From Beroe ovata (taxonomy: Eukaryota > Ctenophora > Nuda > Beroida > Beroidae): a DNA stretch of 18,583 bases. The stretch lies in assembly GCA_946803715.1 (NCBI GenBank), contig CAMPET010000101.1, positions 100,119-118,701 of the forward strand, read 5' to 3'. A model generated the notes under the pieces. The model did no database searches. It saw only the letters and a program-made list of their open reading frames with translations, and was not told the origin of the DNA. The translations under genes were made by a program, and so were the position numbers. Below are positions 7,947-17,041 of the stretch, in pieces; position 1 is the stretch's first letter, and each line of letters starts with the position of its first letter.

Positions 7947-10419
7947 ATGGTGATGGATGTCAGAACCCGTCAAATAGAAGCTGTGAAGCAGATGTTAAAT
8001 CTGAATTCTTTGAAATCAGAAAATACATGGAAAATCCTAGTGTTTGATGAGTATGGACGGGATATCATTGCCCCCCTTCTTTCTGTCAAAGAACTCCGAG
8101 AATGTGGGGTGACACTCAACTTATTGATATCAGATAAAAGAGACCCCATTCCAGATGTTCCAGCTGTTTATTTTGTTATGCCTAATAAGGCTAACATTGA
8201 TATGATAAGCAATGACTGTAAAAATCAGATGTATGAAAAGTTTTATATCAATTTCATTACTGCTGTCTCAAGACACTTGCTTGAAGATTTAGCACAATTG
8301 ACAATTGAAAGTGATTCAGTATTCAGGATAGAGAGAATATTTGATCAGTATCTAAGCTTTTGTATGCTTGAGCAGAATCTCTTCACCCTATCTGCCTATG
8401 ACTCTGATGTCTGTAGTTACTTTGCCCTCAACAGACCTGATGCAAATGATGCTGATATAGAGAAATGCATCAATACAATTGTTGACTCAATATTTTCCCT
8501 CTGTGTGACACTCAAAGAGCTGCCTGTAATAAGATGCCCAAAGGGAAATGCTGCTGGTATTGTCGCGGAAAATTTGGAAAAGAAGATGAGGGATGCTCGT
8601 AGGGATCCTAAGTCAGGTAACATTATGTTTTCTAATATGAATTATATCCAGGCATGATTGGTGCAAACTGAGATAATCTATTTGAATTGAGAATCATAGA
8701 TAACTTTGAAAATAAATTTTTCAGAGTTATTCAAGGATCAAGCTATTTCCAGCATGCAGAGACCTTTGCTTATCATCCTAGATAGAAATATTGATATTTG
8801 CTCAACTCTTCATCATACATGGACTTACCAAGCATTAATCCATGATATATTTAAACTATATCTTAATCGTTGTCAAGTTGAAGTTGATGGAAAACCTAAG
8901 AACTATGATCTTGGACCTGAAGATCCATTTTGGGTAAAGAACAAAGGAAAACCATTTCCTGAAGTTGCAGATGCAGTGCATGTTGAATTGGAAGCATGTA
9001 GAGCTGCTGAGCAGGAAATTAAAAAGCTGAAGGATGTGATGGGGGGAAGTACTGAAAATGCAAATGACCAGATTGCTTCAACAGTATCATCATTACCAGG
9101 TGCCCAAACTCTTGACAGATTCACAGGTTCTTCAACTGTAAACTATGCCAACAATGACAATTACAGCCTAAAAATAATGGGTTCATAAATTTATCTCTCA
9201 GAGTTAATGGAGAGGAAAAAAAGGGTTGATATGCATATAAACCTCGCTACAGCCTTGTCTGATGTGATCAGGGCAAGAAACTTAGACAAGTTCTTTGAGA
9301 CTGAAGAAAAGATCATGACCAAAACTACTCTTGAAGAAAGTGTTCTTGAGGTATGCACTTGGTAGGGACTGAAAAGTAAGTACCTGCGATACTTTACGTT
9401 CTTAATTAACTTCATTTGCATATCTGTTACGATACACCCCTTAGACCCTGAAGAATCCAAATGTTGGGACTGCTGAGGACAAGCTCAGACTTTTTATTAT
9501 TTACTACCTTAGTACATCAGACCTCCCTGAGAGTGAGATGCAGCAATACTTTGATGCCTTGCAGGTAATAGAGAAGATTGAGAGAAATCTTAAGTGGAAA
9601 TCAGCTAGCACATAGATTATTAATTCTACTTTAGTGACTCTTCTAAACGATCAGGAAAATGGTTGTGACACTTCTTGTATCCAGTATCTTGAGAAGCTGA
9701 AACAGATTTCCTCACTCCATACCGTGACCCAGAGCAAACTCAATTCTGCAAGTAATTGTACAAATCATTAACTACCTACCGTTGATTTATTAGTGAGAAT
9801 GCGTCTTTTGGAGCAATGGTTAGTGTACCGTTAGTTTTCAGTCTGGGAATCTCCACTCGGCACCCTAACATACTCCAGATTATCCAGCAGGCTCCTACAG
9901 CTCCATGTCCAACATGTTCAAATACGTGAAACAGTCTTCCAAATTCATGATGGAGGGAGTTAAGAGCTTGGTTGTGGGGCACAGGAAGCTTCCTGTCACC
10001 AGGATAGTTGACAGCTTATCCGAGTTGAAACAGTCCCCACAGACTGACAATTTTCTCCTACTCGATCCAAAAATATACCGGAAAACACAAGAGAGCGCGC
10101 CACCTAAGAACACATTCAATAATGTGAGTATACTGTGTGATTGTATACGTGTATGTACGATGTATAATGTATATTGTGCAATGTATATGTACTATGAAGT
10201 ATGTATGTGTACACTGTACGAACTGTGTGTTTTGTCATCTCTTCTCTCTCTCAGGTTTATGTATTTGTGGTGGGTGGTGGAAGCTATGTGGAATACCAGA
10301 ATCTCATGACCTATGCCGAGCAGCATCCAGATAAGAAGATTGTCTATGGTAGCAGTGAACTCTTGACCAGTGATAGCTTCCTGAAACAGCTCAACAAACT
10401 TGGGGCGGCATCGTCATAG
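7947..10419 (+). CDS. SCFD1: Sec1 family domain-containing protein 1 (Sly1)
   Basis: Sly1 is a Sec1/Munc18 protein that binds syntaxin-5-type SNAREs and promotes ER-Golgi membrane fusion. Exons are 7947-8616, 8725-9099, 9202-9350, 9445-9564, 9655-9751, 9888-10123 and 10255-10419. Introns are GT-AG, 90-136 bp, and phases match throughout, giving about 603 residues (human about 640). Diagnostic stretches include [44 protein letters not shown]-type sequence (as [15 protein letters not shown]), [43 protein letters not shown], and [15 protein letters not shown] near the C-terminus. The loop before DPFW is shorter than in vertebrates. The ATG at 7947 is preferred because a second ATG follows at 7953 and the RxRQxxAxKxML motif begins right after. 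TTCAG just before it could be a leader-intron acceptor. Exon 6 has a CAGCAG tandem acceptor (9885-9890), allowing 602 or 603 residues. Confidence 0.96.
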
Positions 10420-11112
10420 GAGTAGATCTTGATTTAGATAGATCTTGTAGTTGTTGGGGATATGTAGTAGTATAGAATATAGATTAATTGTCTCTTATAA
10501 TAACGATTATGTATCAGGTTTGGTGACTCATCAACCAAAAGATTTTGCATGATGTTATTTTGATTTAATTTCAATCTTCATTTTTGTGACTTATTGTATA
10601 GTTTAAGATACGTAGTTTGTCCAATGCTCAAGCACGCAGACTAAGACGTGGAATCGGTAATTTTCGATGGTAAAAGTTAGTTTGATCACTTCGGTTCTGT
10701 GACATAGGCATTGCTCGCATCATTGATTTGTTTGATGCTAAGTTCCAATTGGAGCCACTGTAGATAGTAGGTATCTTTTTATTGAACTGAAGCTGAAGAA
10801 ATGTCTGCATAGTGAATATGTTAACTGATAAGCTTAATTTCTTGTTTAACTTCAGATGAGTACACAACTGAAAGTAGTTGATTCTCTGGCCGCAAGCACT
10901 AAGCAGTCATTTTCTAATCAACTCACTGATTGTTGATTATTTCTCGATTAAAGTACAGATGTAAAATGATAATTGTGCGTGATTTAAGATTTATGAATTT
11001 AAGGCAAGCTGATGAGTTTTTTCATTTTGCTGAGATAACGTTTTTGACTCATTTCTCTGTCAGCTGTGCATCACCTCACCTCTCCTCTTGTAGGTTCTTG
11101 CTGGATATCCAA
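10420..11112. other. Intergenic region between SCFD1 and CK2
   Basis: This should hold the SCFD1 3' UTR and probably the CK2 promoter and first exon. I see no canonical AATAAA close to the SCFD1 stop. No short first coding exon for CK2 could be assigned with confidence. Possible starts such as the ATG near 10857 lack a convincing donor in the needed phase. Confidence 0.5.
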
Positions 11113-11485
11113 CTAGGCCATCAGTCGTAGACCACCTGTGCTCCAGTCCAGTAGAGAGTTTGAGTTAGGGGATGTATACCCTGGTACTGGGGGTTGATCT
11201 GGATAGTTTTCCATGATATGGAACGTCAGCTTTGCCTTGAAACTCTCTAGGGACGGAGCACAGGTGACACTGCGGGGGAGGATGTTCCACAACTTGGGAC
11301 CGACCACGGCAAAGGAAGCGTCGTAGAGGGACTTGGCGATTGAAGGAGCATTCCTCGGGAGCGGCGGAATATGACACTTTGTGCCGAGACGTATGTGCTC
11401 GTGTGATCTGATGTTGATGTCATTCGGAGCGATTCCTTTGATGATTTTNGCCATACAACACCAGTGTACCAATTGTACCTGTGGC
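11113..11485 (-). mobile_element. 5'-truncated non-LTR retrotransposon, reverse transcriptase ORF C-terminus
   Basis: The minus strand encodes about 119 residues ending at a stop near 11113. They match the C-terminal tail typical of LINE-type ORF2 proteins: KIIKGIAPNDIN, then SFAVVGPKLWNILPRSV, SLESFKAKL, PDQPPVPGYT and NSNSLLDW. In the family this tail lies after the polymerase domain. The polymerase core is absent, so this is a dead fragment. An N at 11450 interrupts it. It lies antisense to the flanking genes, either intergenic or inside the first intron of CK2. The frame is otherwise intact, which suggests a fairly recent insertion. Confidence 0.85.
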
Positions 11486-11631
11486 GGGCAAGAAAACGTG
11501 AGTTTTACTTGTACCTAATTCAAACATATAGGGAATAAACGGCTTATGAACATTTGACATATGAGTAAAATTCGGGGTTTCATATTCTTTGCCCTTCACT
11601 CCCCTTCATCAACTCTTAACTAACTTTTCAG

Positions 11632-12759
11632 AGTTACACACTCGAAAGCAAAGGTATACGCCAATGTGAACGGCCAGAAACCTCGGGATTATTGGGATTA
11701 TGATAACTACATGATTGAATGGAACAATGATACTGACCGGTGAGTGCTTTTCCACCACCCCCTTGCTTGAATCAGGTGCTCTTCATCAAACTGTTAAATC
11801 GCTCTGTAGTCTGATAATATTACACACTAATACAACCCCATCCTCTGTTTTCCAGATATCAGCTGATAAAGAAATTGGGGAGGGGAAAGTACAGTGAAGT
11901 GTTTGAAGCTCAAGATATGAAGGTAGATCGGAAAGTGGTCTGTAAGATCCTGAAACCGGTTAAGAAACGCAAGATCCGTAGGGAAATTAAGATACTGGAG
12001 AATGTAGCTGGAGGTCCGAACATAATTAACCTCATTGAGGCTGTTAAAGATCCCATAGGGAAGACTCCAGTACTGATATTTGAACACGTGAATGCTATAG
12101 ATCACAAACAGCTGTTTCCCACATTCACCGACATGGATATCAGGTACTACATGTATGAGCTTCTCAAGGCTCTGGATTACTCTCATAGCATGGGCATAAT
12201 GCATAGAGACGTGAAGCCTCATAATGTGATGATTGACCATGAGAAGCGAACTCTCAAGTTGATTGACTGGGGTTTAGCCGAGTTTTACCATCCACTTGAC
12301 CAATACAATGTGAGAGTCTCCTCAAGACACTTTAAAGGGCCTGAGCTACTTGTGGATGACCAGTACTACGACTACTCTTTGGATATGTGGAGTTTTGGGT
12401 GCATGTTTGCAGGAATGATATTCAAGAAAGACCCATTTTTCAACGGTTACGACAACCACAACCAACTACACAAGATAGCCAAAGTCCTGGGAACAGATGA
12501 GTTGTTTGAGTACCTACAGAAGAGAAGCATTGACTTGGACTCCAAAGTGATGGCAATGATAGGCCGGCACTCAAAGAAGAGATGGGAGAGGTTCCATACA
12601 GGAGAAAACTCCCACTTGGTCAGCAGTGAGGCACTCAGCCTGCTAGATGGACTCCTCAAATTCGATCACCAGCAGAGGCTGACGGCAAAGGAAGCAATGG
12701 AACATCCGTACTTTGATACTGTGAGACAGCTGGCTAGCAGTACTCCAACCTCAAGTTAA
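11632..12759 (+). CDS. CSNK2A1: Protein kinase CK2, catalytic (alpha) subunit; first coding exon not located
   Basis: CK2 alpha is a constitutively active acidophilic Ser/Thr kinase that forms a tetramer with CK2 beta. Visible exons are 11632-11739 and 11856-12759, joined in phase 2, giving about 336 residues. Hallmarks are [14 protein letters not shown] at the N-terminus, the glycine loop [11 protein letters not shown], the catalytic lysine in [13 protein letters not shown] (human Lys68) with its basic cluster, [12 protein letters not shown] (human Asp156), the CK2-specific [10 protein letters not shown] in place of DFG, and [11 protein letters not shown]. Compared with human, about three N-terminal residues are missing, so a tiny upstream exon carrying the ATG must exist. 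The first visible exon has no usable in-frame ATG before conserved sequence and an in-frame stop lies just upstream. The C-terminus is short, ending ASSTPTSS, without the long vertebrate tail. The activation segment reads [11 protein letters not shown] where human has [11 protein letters not shown]. The kinase domain is in one large exon. Confidence 0.96.
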
Positions 12760-13567
12760 TTCTATGGGAGTTTCCGGTAAAAATGAACTTCGTTAAATAA
12801 GGTACCGATATAGGTATATATATACGAGAGCCTGCGAACTTTACAACTTCATTGTCACTAATAATAAGCTAATAAGTATTGTTTGAGAATCAAGTGTTGA
12901 TAATGGGTGTAGTTTTTATCTTTTTAGTTTTGTATTCAACAATTCAAGTATTAGAAGTTTAGAAGTATGCGTATGTGAGACCCTTTTTAACATGATGACA
13001 ATGTTACCACTAATCATCTAGCATTTAGACCTCCAAATGTTAGAAAAAGGCATATCGAAGAAAGGTGCAGTTATGCAGGCTGTTCAGTAATCCGTGAGGT
13101 GTAATTAATTTTATTGGTTGCACTACCTTCTATGTATATAGTATTCACTTTCTTTATTAATTATCAGTTATCTTATTAGACATTTCAACTACGTACGTTT
13201 ATCTATATGTCCTTTATGTTCTTTTCAATACTCAATACATGCCAAGCATGCTGGGTTTGAACAGAAAATATACCTTATAGTTACAAATAACCTAGTATGT
13301 ATGGTTATCGGTAGAAAAGAATGCATCCCCTTAGGGCAATCAAAGTGACTTGTACTGTTTGTGTGAGTTGATGTACTAAACATATTGAACGAAGAAGTGT
13401 TCCTTATCCGTCAAATCCTTATTTCAGCTACTACAAGTAAGCTACACAATTTGAGTTGTATATACGTATCCAAACTAGGTTCTCTCCAAGCCTATTTAAA
13501 ACAAATTGCACCAAGTCGCAGTGACATCTTACCACTTCTAACTCAACTTCCTCCCCCCTGTAGAGCT
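12760..13567. other. Intergenic region between CK2 and TMEM203
   Basis: AT-rich, with no gene recognised. It should contain the CK2 3' UTR and the TMEM203 promoter and 5' UTR. The frame upstream of TMEM203 is open back to about 13385 but has no ATG. Confidence 0.6.
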
Positions 13568-14086
13568 ATGTTACGGATTCTCTCACTGAAGGAGATAGCA
13601 GAATGGTTGGGGGTTTCCCCCTTCGAGTTGTCTCTCCAAGTCCTATCCCTCTTCCTAACTTCCATACTCATCCCAATGAAGTTGGAGGAGGACATTGACG
13701 CCACCTGGTGGACGGTATTCGCTCCCATATGGATTGTGAACGGCATGTGGGTGTATTTCAGACTCATTATCTATCTCAGACTACACTTTCACTGCACCTC
13801 ACGCAGACACAGGGGCATTCTCAAGTTTTTCTGGATAATAACGTTCACCGCGTTGCTCATTTCATTCGAGATGCTCATGTGTAGACACCTCGAGCATGGC
13901 AAGTACAGTTTAACGACAGTTTTCATTCCGCTCTTCATAGTGCTGGGACTTTTGTTGGTGCGGTCGTGTGTGTACCCCAAAATATCGGGTAACTACGACA
14001 CTCCTCAAGCAGTGCGACGTCCCACCGACGCCGGTAATAACAGACTGGGGGATAGGATGAATAATATCAACAACTACTTAATGTGA
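13568..14086 (+). CDS. TMEM203: Transmembrane protein 203
   Basis: TMEM203 is a small multi-pass ER membrane protein linked in vertebrates to ER calcium handling and to STIM1, IP3 receptor and STING partners. The 172-residue product starts MLRILSLKEIAEWLGVSPFE, parallel to the human MLFSLRELVQWLG start. Other shared points are a WW-VF-P pattern (TWWTVFAPIW), a YFR/YFT turn, the third segment LKFFWIITF followed by FEMLMCRHLE (human FEMLLCQKL), and the last helix ending LLLVRSCVYP (human LLMIRACRV). Four hydrophobic segments are visible at about 17-37, 48-72, 83-105 and 112-132. The C-terminus carries an extra polar tail of roughly 35 residues, rich in Asn and Arg, absent from the 136-residue human protein. 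The whole coding region is one exon. The start is the first in-frame ATG. Confidence 0.88.
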   Translation: MLRILSLKEIAEWLGVSPFELSLQVLSLFLTSILIPMKLEEDIDATWWTVFAPIWIVNGMWVYFRLIIYLRLHFHCTSRRHRGILKFFWIITFTALLISFEMLMCRHLEHGKYSLTTVFIPLFIVLGLLLVRSCVYPKISGNYDTPQAVRRPTDAGNNRLGDRMNNINNYLM

Positions 14087-14547
14087 TATTTATATTCCAT
14101 GTGAAGGGGATGTTAGCGTCCTTTTCTCTGATTTGGAGTGCTTGGATTTGGAGTGCTTGTGCTGGGTAATTCAATGACTCACCTGGGATTGTGGTCACGC
14201 ATGGTGTTAGGTCTGGTACCACCCTGTGACCGAGTATGGTTCTCTTTTTCATTCCTATGGTAGTGTGCCCATGTTTACGAGGAATTAGCATCGCTGTATT
14301 TCATGAAATGCTGGGAGTCAAGCTGTGACAGTTGTTTGTTTGTATAGTTAAGCTACGATTGAGTATAGAAAATTGGATGATCATTTCAATTGGGAATGTC
14401 CGTGACATTACGATATGTTGACGAGAACTGATTACTGATTTTCCGTGTTTCACTGTTTCTATGCAATCAGTGTATCGTGTAAACAGTGAATTCCATATTA
14501 TTCGCTGCACAGTTAACATTGGTCTGCAGTAGAATCTGTTTTAGGTG
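14087..14547. other. TMEM203-TMEM216 intergenic region
   Basis: About 460 bp that must carry the 3' UTR of one gene and the promoter of the next. A 15-bp unit GATTTGGAGTGCTTG is tandemly doubled at about 14130-14160. CTGTTTTAG directly before the TMEM216 ATG could be an acceptor of a leader intron. Confidence 0.6.
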
Positions 14548-15599
14548 ATGGTATTCGTGCGACAACCCAACGCTCCGCTTTCCTCAGTTCCACTCCAAAT
14601 ACTGCTCTACTACAACTACTACTACTTTATCCTGTTCTTCATAGTGGAAATATTGGCTATGGTATGGAAAGGTAAACAAACATACACACACACATGAACA
14701 TATTGTATAGTGTGCTGTGTGATTCATAAGTGCCCAACTAATTGCCAGACACATTCATATACTTTGTTGGAAGGCGCTTTGATGTTTTGGTGGACGTCGT
14801 TTCTCGTTTACACGCGCGGCGCGCGCGCGTTGAATTATAAAACAAATTCACGATGCGTGCGTGTCACATTTCACATTTCACAAATACTGTATTTTCGACT
14901 TAAGATTGCAGTGTGTTAACTTCTGATAGTGGTTCGCTTCATTCTCACCAGTGGGACGATTCGAAAGTACGCATCAATACGAACCCCTCTTTTCAGGAAC
15001 TGTACTGCCATACAGCCCATCCACCCTGGCTTCCGAGATTGCACTGCTATTCCTCTATTTGCTGTGTGAATCTGTCAGACTATTCGTGGGTAAGTACTCG
15101 CAATACATCTGTTCAAGGACGAACTCTGCTTGACTCAGTCAATATCGGTTCAAACATTCCCCAATCCCCAGGAAACAAGGGCAATCTGACCGAAAAACCA
15201 TTCCCCATCATTGTGTTCATCTTGCTGACACTTCCCATGGCTATGGCTTATGTCTTCACCATGCTATTCCAAACCTATGTGTGAGTATGATTTCCATACA
15301 GTAAGTAGCGCATTATCTATGAACCAGCAATTGTGAAGTTACTGAAAACAAACAGCAATAACTGAGAACAAAACATCCCCAGACTTCATTTGGATGCGAT
15401 AGTGTCGTATATTGGGGTTGGATTCTGTGGGTTAGAGTTCATACTGGGCATTGTGGCACTTATACAGTTTTCCAGGTCAGTTCAGATTTTAGAATCTATC
15501 CAATGATCACGATATGATGTGTATTGATAGGGATCCAGCATCAATTATCAGCTTTTTAGCAATTATTGCCATTTCAGATCGGATGCCGCCACACACTGA
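14548..15599 (+). CDS. TMEM216: Transmembrane protein 216, ciliary transition zone
   Basis: TMEM216 is a four-helix protein of the MKS/tectonic complex at the base of cilia; human mutations cause Joubert and Meckel syndromes. Exons are 14548-14671, 14997-15089, 15172-15280, 15383-15475 and 15578-15599, phases 1,1,2,2, giving 146 residues (human about 145). Matching stretches are LSSVPLQILLYYN near the start, WKGTVLPYSP (human YKGVLLPYP), ESVRLFVGNKGNL (human EVIRLFFGTKGNL), LTLPMAMA, and FQTYVLHLDAI (human LQTYVLRLEVI). The Arg at residue 69 corresponds to human Arg73, a known Joubert site. The paralogue TMEM80 is an alternative, but the LPY and QTYVL motifs favour TMEM216. The last exon adds only RSDAATH. 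Reading through the fourth donor instead would give a slightly longer tail ending ILESIQ. Confidence 0.9.
14812..14834. repeat. CG-only palindrome in TMEM216 intron 1
   Basis: CGCGCGGCGCGCGCGCG follows GTTTCTCG by a few bases, in a locally AT-rich intron. The same GTTTCTCG plus CGCGCGGCGCGCGCGC combination is found in the palindromic element at 16057-16080. It may be a remnant of that family. Confidence 0.5.
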
Positions 15600-15792
15600 C
15601 ATCAGTTTAAACTCACTGATGAACGCTTTAAATCCATATCCTTAATCCTATTTCATATTTGTACATATGTTTGATATTGATGACAGAAATCAAGTTCAGT
15701 ACTTGCATAATATATAAGTATTTTTTGCACGTCCAGAACTCTTTGAATGGAACTGGAATGACATGAAATGGACATTTCATGTTCAAATTTGG
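15600..15792. other. Region after TMEM216
   Basis: This is the presumed 3' UTR and flank of TMEM216. It is AT-rich, with no canonical AATAAA and no gene recognised. Confidence 0.5.
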
Positions 15793-15889
15793 TTGTAGGA
15801 TTGCTCCCTACCGGACCCTCGCTGACGGGATTTAATGATAATCCCTGGCGATGCAAATTGTGAAATTGCGGTAGGGTGAAATCCTACAA
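15793..15889. mobile_element. 97-bp MITE-like element with 21-bp terminal inverted repeats
   Basis: The left end (15793-15813) reads TTGTAGGATTGCTCCCTACC and the right end (15869-15889) reads the reverse complement of TTGTAGGATTTCACCCTACC, each extended by one G; 19 of 21 positions match. An inner hairpin GGGATT-7-AATCCC lies in the middle. No clear target-site duplication was found. Each end is itself self-complementary (GTAGG..CCTAC), so the whole folds well. Confidence 0.8.
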
Positions 15890-16036
15890 TGTACAACAAA
15901 TCGTATATCAGTGTTTTGTATTTGTGAATATTTCAAATAATTATAGATTTACCATTCACCATTATATGGCATGGCATCCACATTCGCTTACATTTGAGAA
16001 CACTGCATTGTCAGGGTATGCGCACGTTGCATTGCG

Positions 16037-16283
16037 TTGTCAGATGTTACCTGACCTGTTTCTCGCGCGCGGCGCGCGCGCCTTCATCGAAGGCCGAAAC
16101 AGGCCTTCGATTTCGGTGTGCACACGTTGCGCGCCCCTGTTCTACTCAGTGAACTGAAAAGTCGTAGAAAGGAGACGCGCAGCGCGCGCGGAGTATTTGG
16201 GTCACGCAGCGCGGGAACAGATTTCGGCCTTCGATGAAGGCGCGCGCGCGAGAAACAGGTCAGGTAACATCTGCATCTGACAA
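16037..16283. mobile_element. Element A1: palindromic GC-rich MITE with 8-bp target duplication
   Basis: The ends are TTGTCAGATGTTACCTGACC and its reverse complement. The arms continue through GTTTCTCGCGCG and CCTTCATCGAAGGCCGAAA, so the inverted repeat covers nearly 60 bp per side. The octamer GCATTGCG lies immediately left (16029-16036) and right (16284-16291), as expected for a target-site duplication. The centre is occupied by an inserted element B (16118-16219). The right end has a small extra CATCTG. There is no coding capacity, so it is non-autonomous. Confidence 0.85.
16118..16219 (+). mobile_element. Element B, copy 1, inserted in A1
   Basis: It begins GTGCACACGTTGCGCGCCCC and ends GGGTCACGCAGCGCGGGAAC plus A. 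GATTTCGG occurs directly before (16109-16116) and directly after (16220-16227), fitting a target-site duplication inside the A1 palindrome. Length is 102 bp. Relative to copy 3 it has about 25 extra bases of CG-rich sequence in the middle. Confidence 0.82.
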
Positions 16284-16426
16284 GCATTGCGCGCCCCTTG
16301 GCCTCATTTTACTCTGTGATCTGAAATGGTGAGCCGCGGAGTATAAGTATCAGCTGGCCCTGGGTCAAGCAGCTGATCAGCGCGCGGGAGAATTAACATG
16401 TCAGGTGCAGGCCAGGGCCCAGGTGC

Positions 16427-16495
16427 TTGTCAAATGTTATATTACCTGACCTCTGTTTTTCGCGCGCGAGAAACAGGTCAGGTAACATCTGACAA
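16427..16495. mobile_element. Element A2: short palindromic relative of A1
   Basis: TTGTCAAATGTTATATTACC at the left and CATCTGACAA at the right enclose CTGTTTTTCGCGCGCGAGAA. This is the A1 inverted repeat folded on itself with almost no spacer. The left arm has decayed (an extra TAT). No target duplication is seen. Confidence 0.75.
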
Positions 16496-16498
16496 CCT

Positions 16499-17041
16499 TA
16501 CCGTCAGCGCTTGTCGCTTTATGAATTGAAACAATAATCGTGAGTCAAATCAGAACAAGAAATGTAAATTGTAAACCCATGCCGGAAATACTCCTATTCA
16601 TAGGCATTAGGTCAACTTGTGACTCCTTTACTTTTGTAATTCCAATTTTGAAATAAATCCTGCAGCTATTATATTATCAGCACTTTTAAGATTCTAAAAT
16701 GCTAAAATAGAAGCCAGTAAAAGGAAATTTTCAGTAAAAGGAAATTTTATTTTTACATCAATAATCAACAAATATTTTGAAATATGGTAGTTTAGCAGCC
16801 GGATTGAATAAACAGCGTGAATAATTTGAATGGAAAAGCAGTCCACAATTTTGACGATATACAGGCTCTTCAAGAAGTACATTATAATCTCAGTCGTGGC
16901 AGAGAAGCACTCTGAAGTGCTACTTAAGGAATTTTTTCTATTTCAAGACTGTTATTGATTTATCATATTTCCCTAGCTCATACTATAGCTTTGGGGCACA
17001 TTGCCTAGGAGTGCTTTTGGAGCATCTTCAAATGGACGATG
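16499..17041. other. Upstream region of DIP2
   Basis: AT-rich, with AATAAA at 16652 on the plus strand and a 17-bp unit CAGTAAAAGGAAATTTT doubled near 16711-16748. This is the presumed promoter and 5' UTR of DIP2. A pyrimidine tract ending in CCCTAG at about 16975 could be the acceptor of a leader intron. Confidence 0.5.

Larger units (their letters stand above)
16018..16395 (+). mobile_element. Element B, copy 2, interrupted by element A1
   Basis: GTATGCGCACGTTGCATTGCG before A1 continues, after A1, as CGCCCCTTGGCC, ACTCTGTGATCTGAAA, GGGTCAAGCAG and GCGCGCGGGAGA. This parallels copy 1 (GTGCACACGTTGCGCGCCCC, TACTCAGTGAACTGAAA, GGGTCACGCAG, GCGCGGGAACA). It is the most diverged copy; its ends are approximate and no target duplication is visible. 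Confidence 0.6.

Noticed and set aside
11827-12240. 137-codon minus-strand frame
   Set aside because: Antisense shadow of the CK2 kinase exon.
13385-13567. N-terminal extension of TMEM203
   Set aside because: The frame is open but contains no ATG, and conserved sequence starts at the Met at 13568.
15793-15889. tRNA-like arms (5-bp stem, 7-base loop) on the minus strand
   Set aside because: The T-loop and anticodon-loop bases do not fit a tRNA, and no acceptor stem or B box is present; the stems are explained by the inverted-repeat element.
15876-16157. Frame sharing the peptide CAPLFYSV with one at 17947-18141
   Set aside because: The shared peptide comes from the two copies of element B, not from a protein family.
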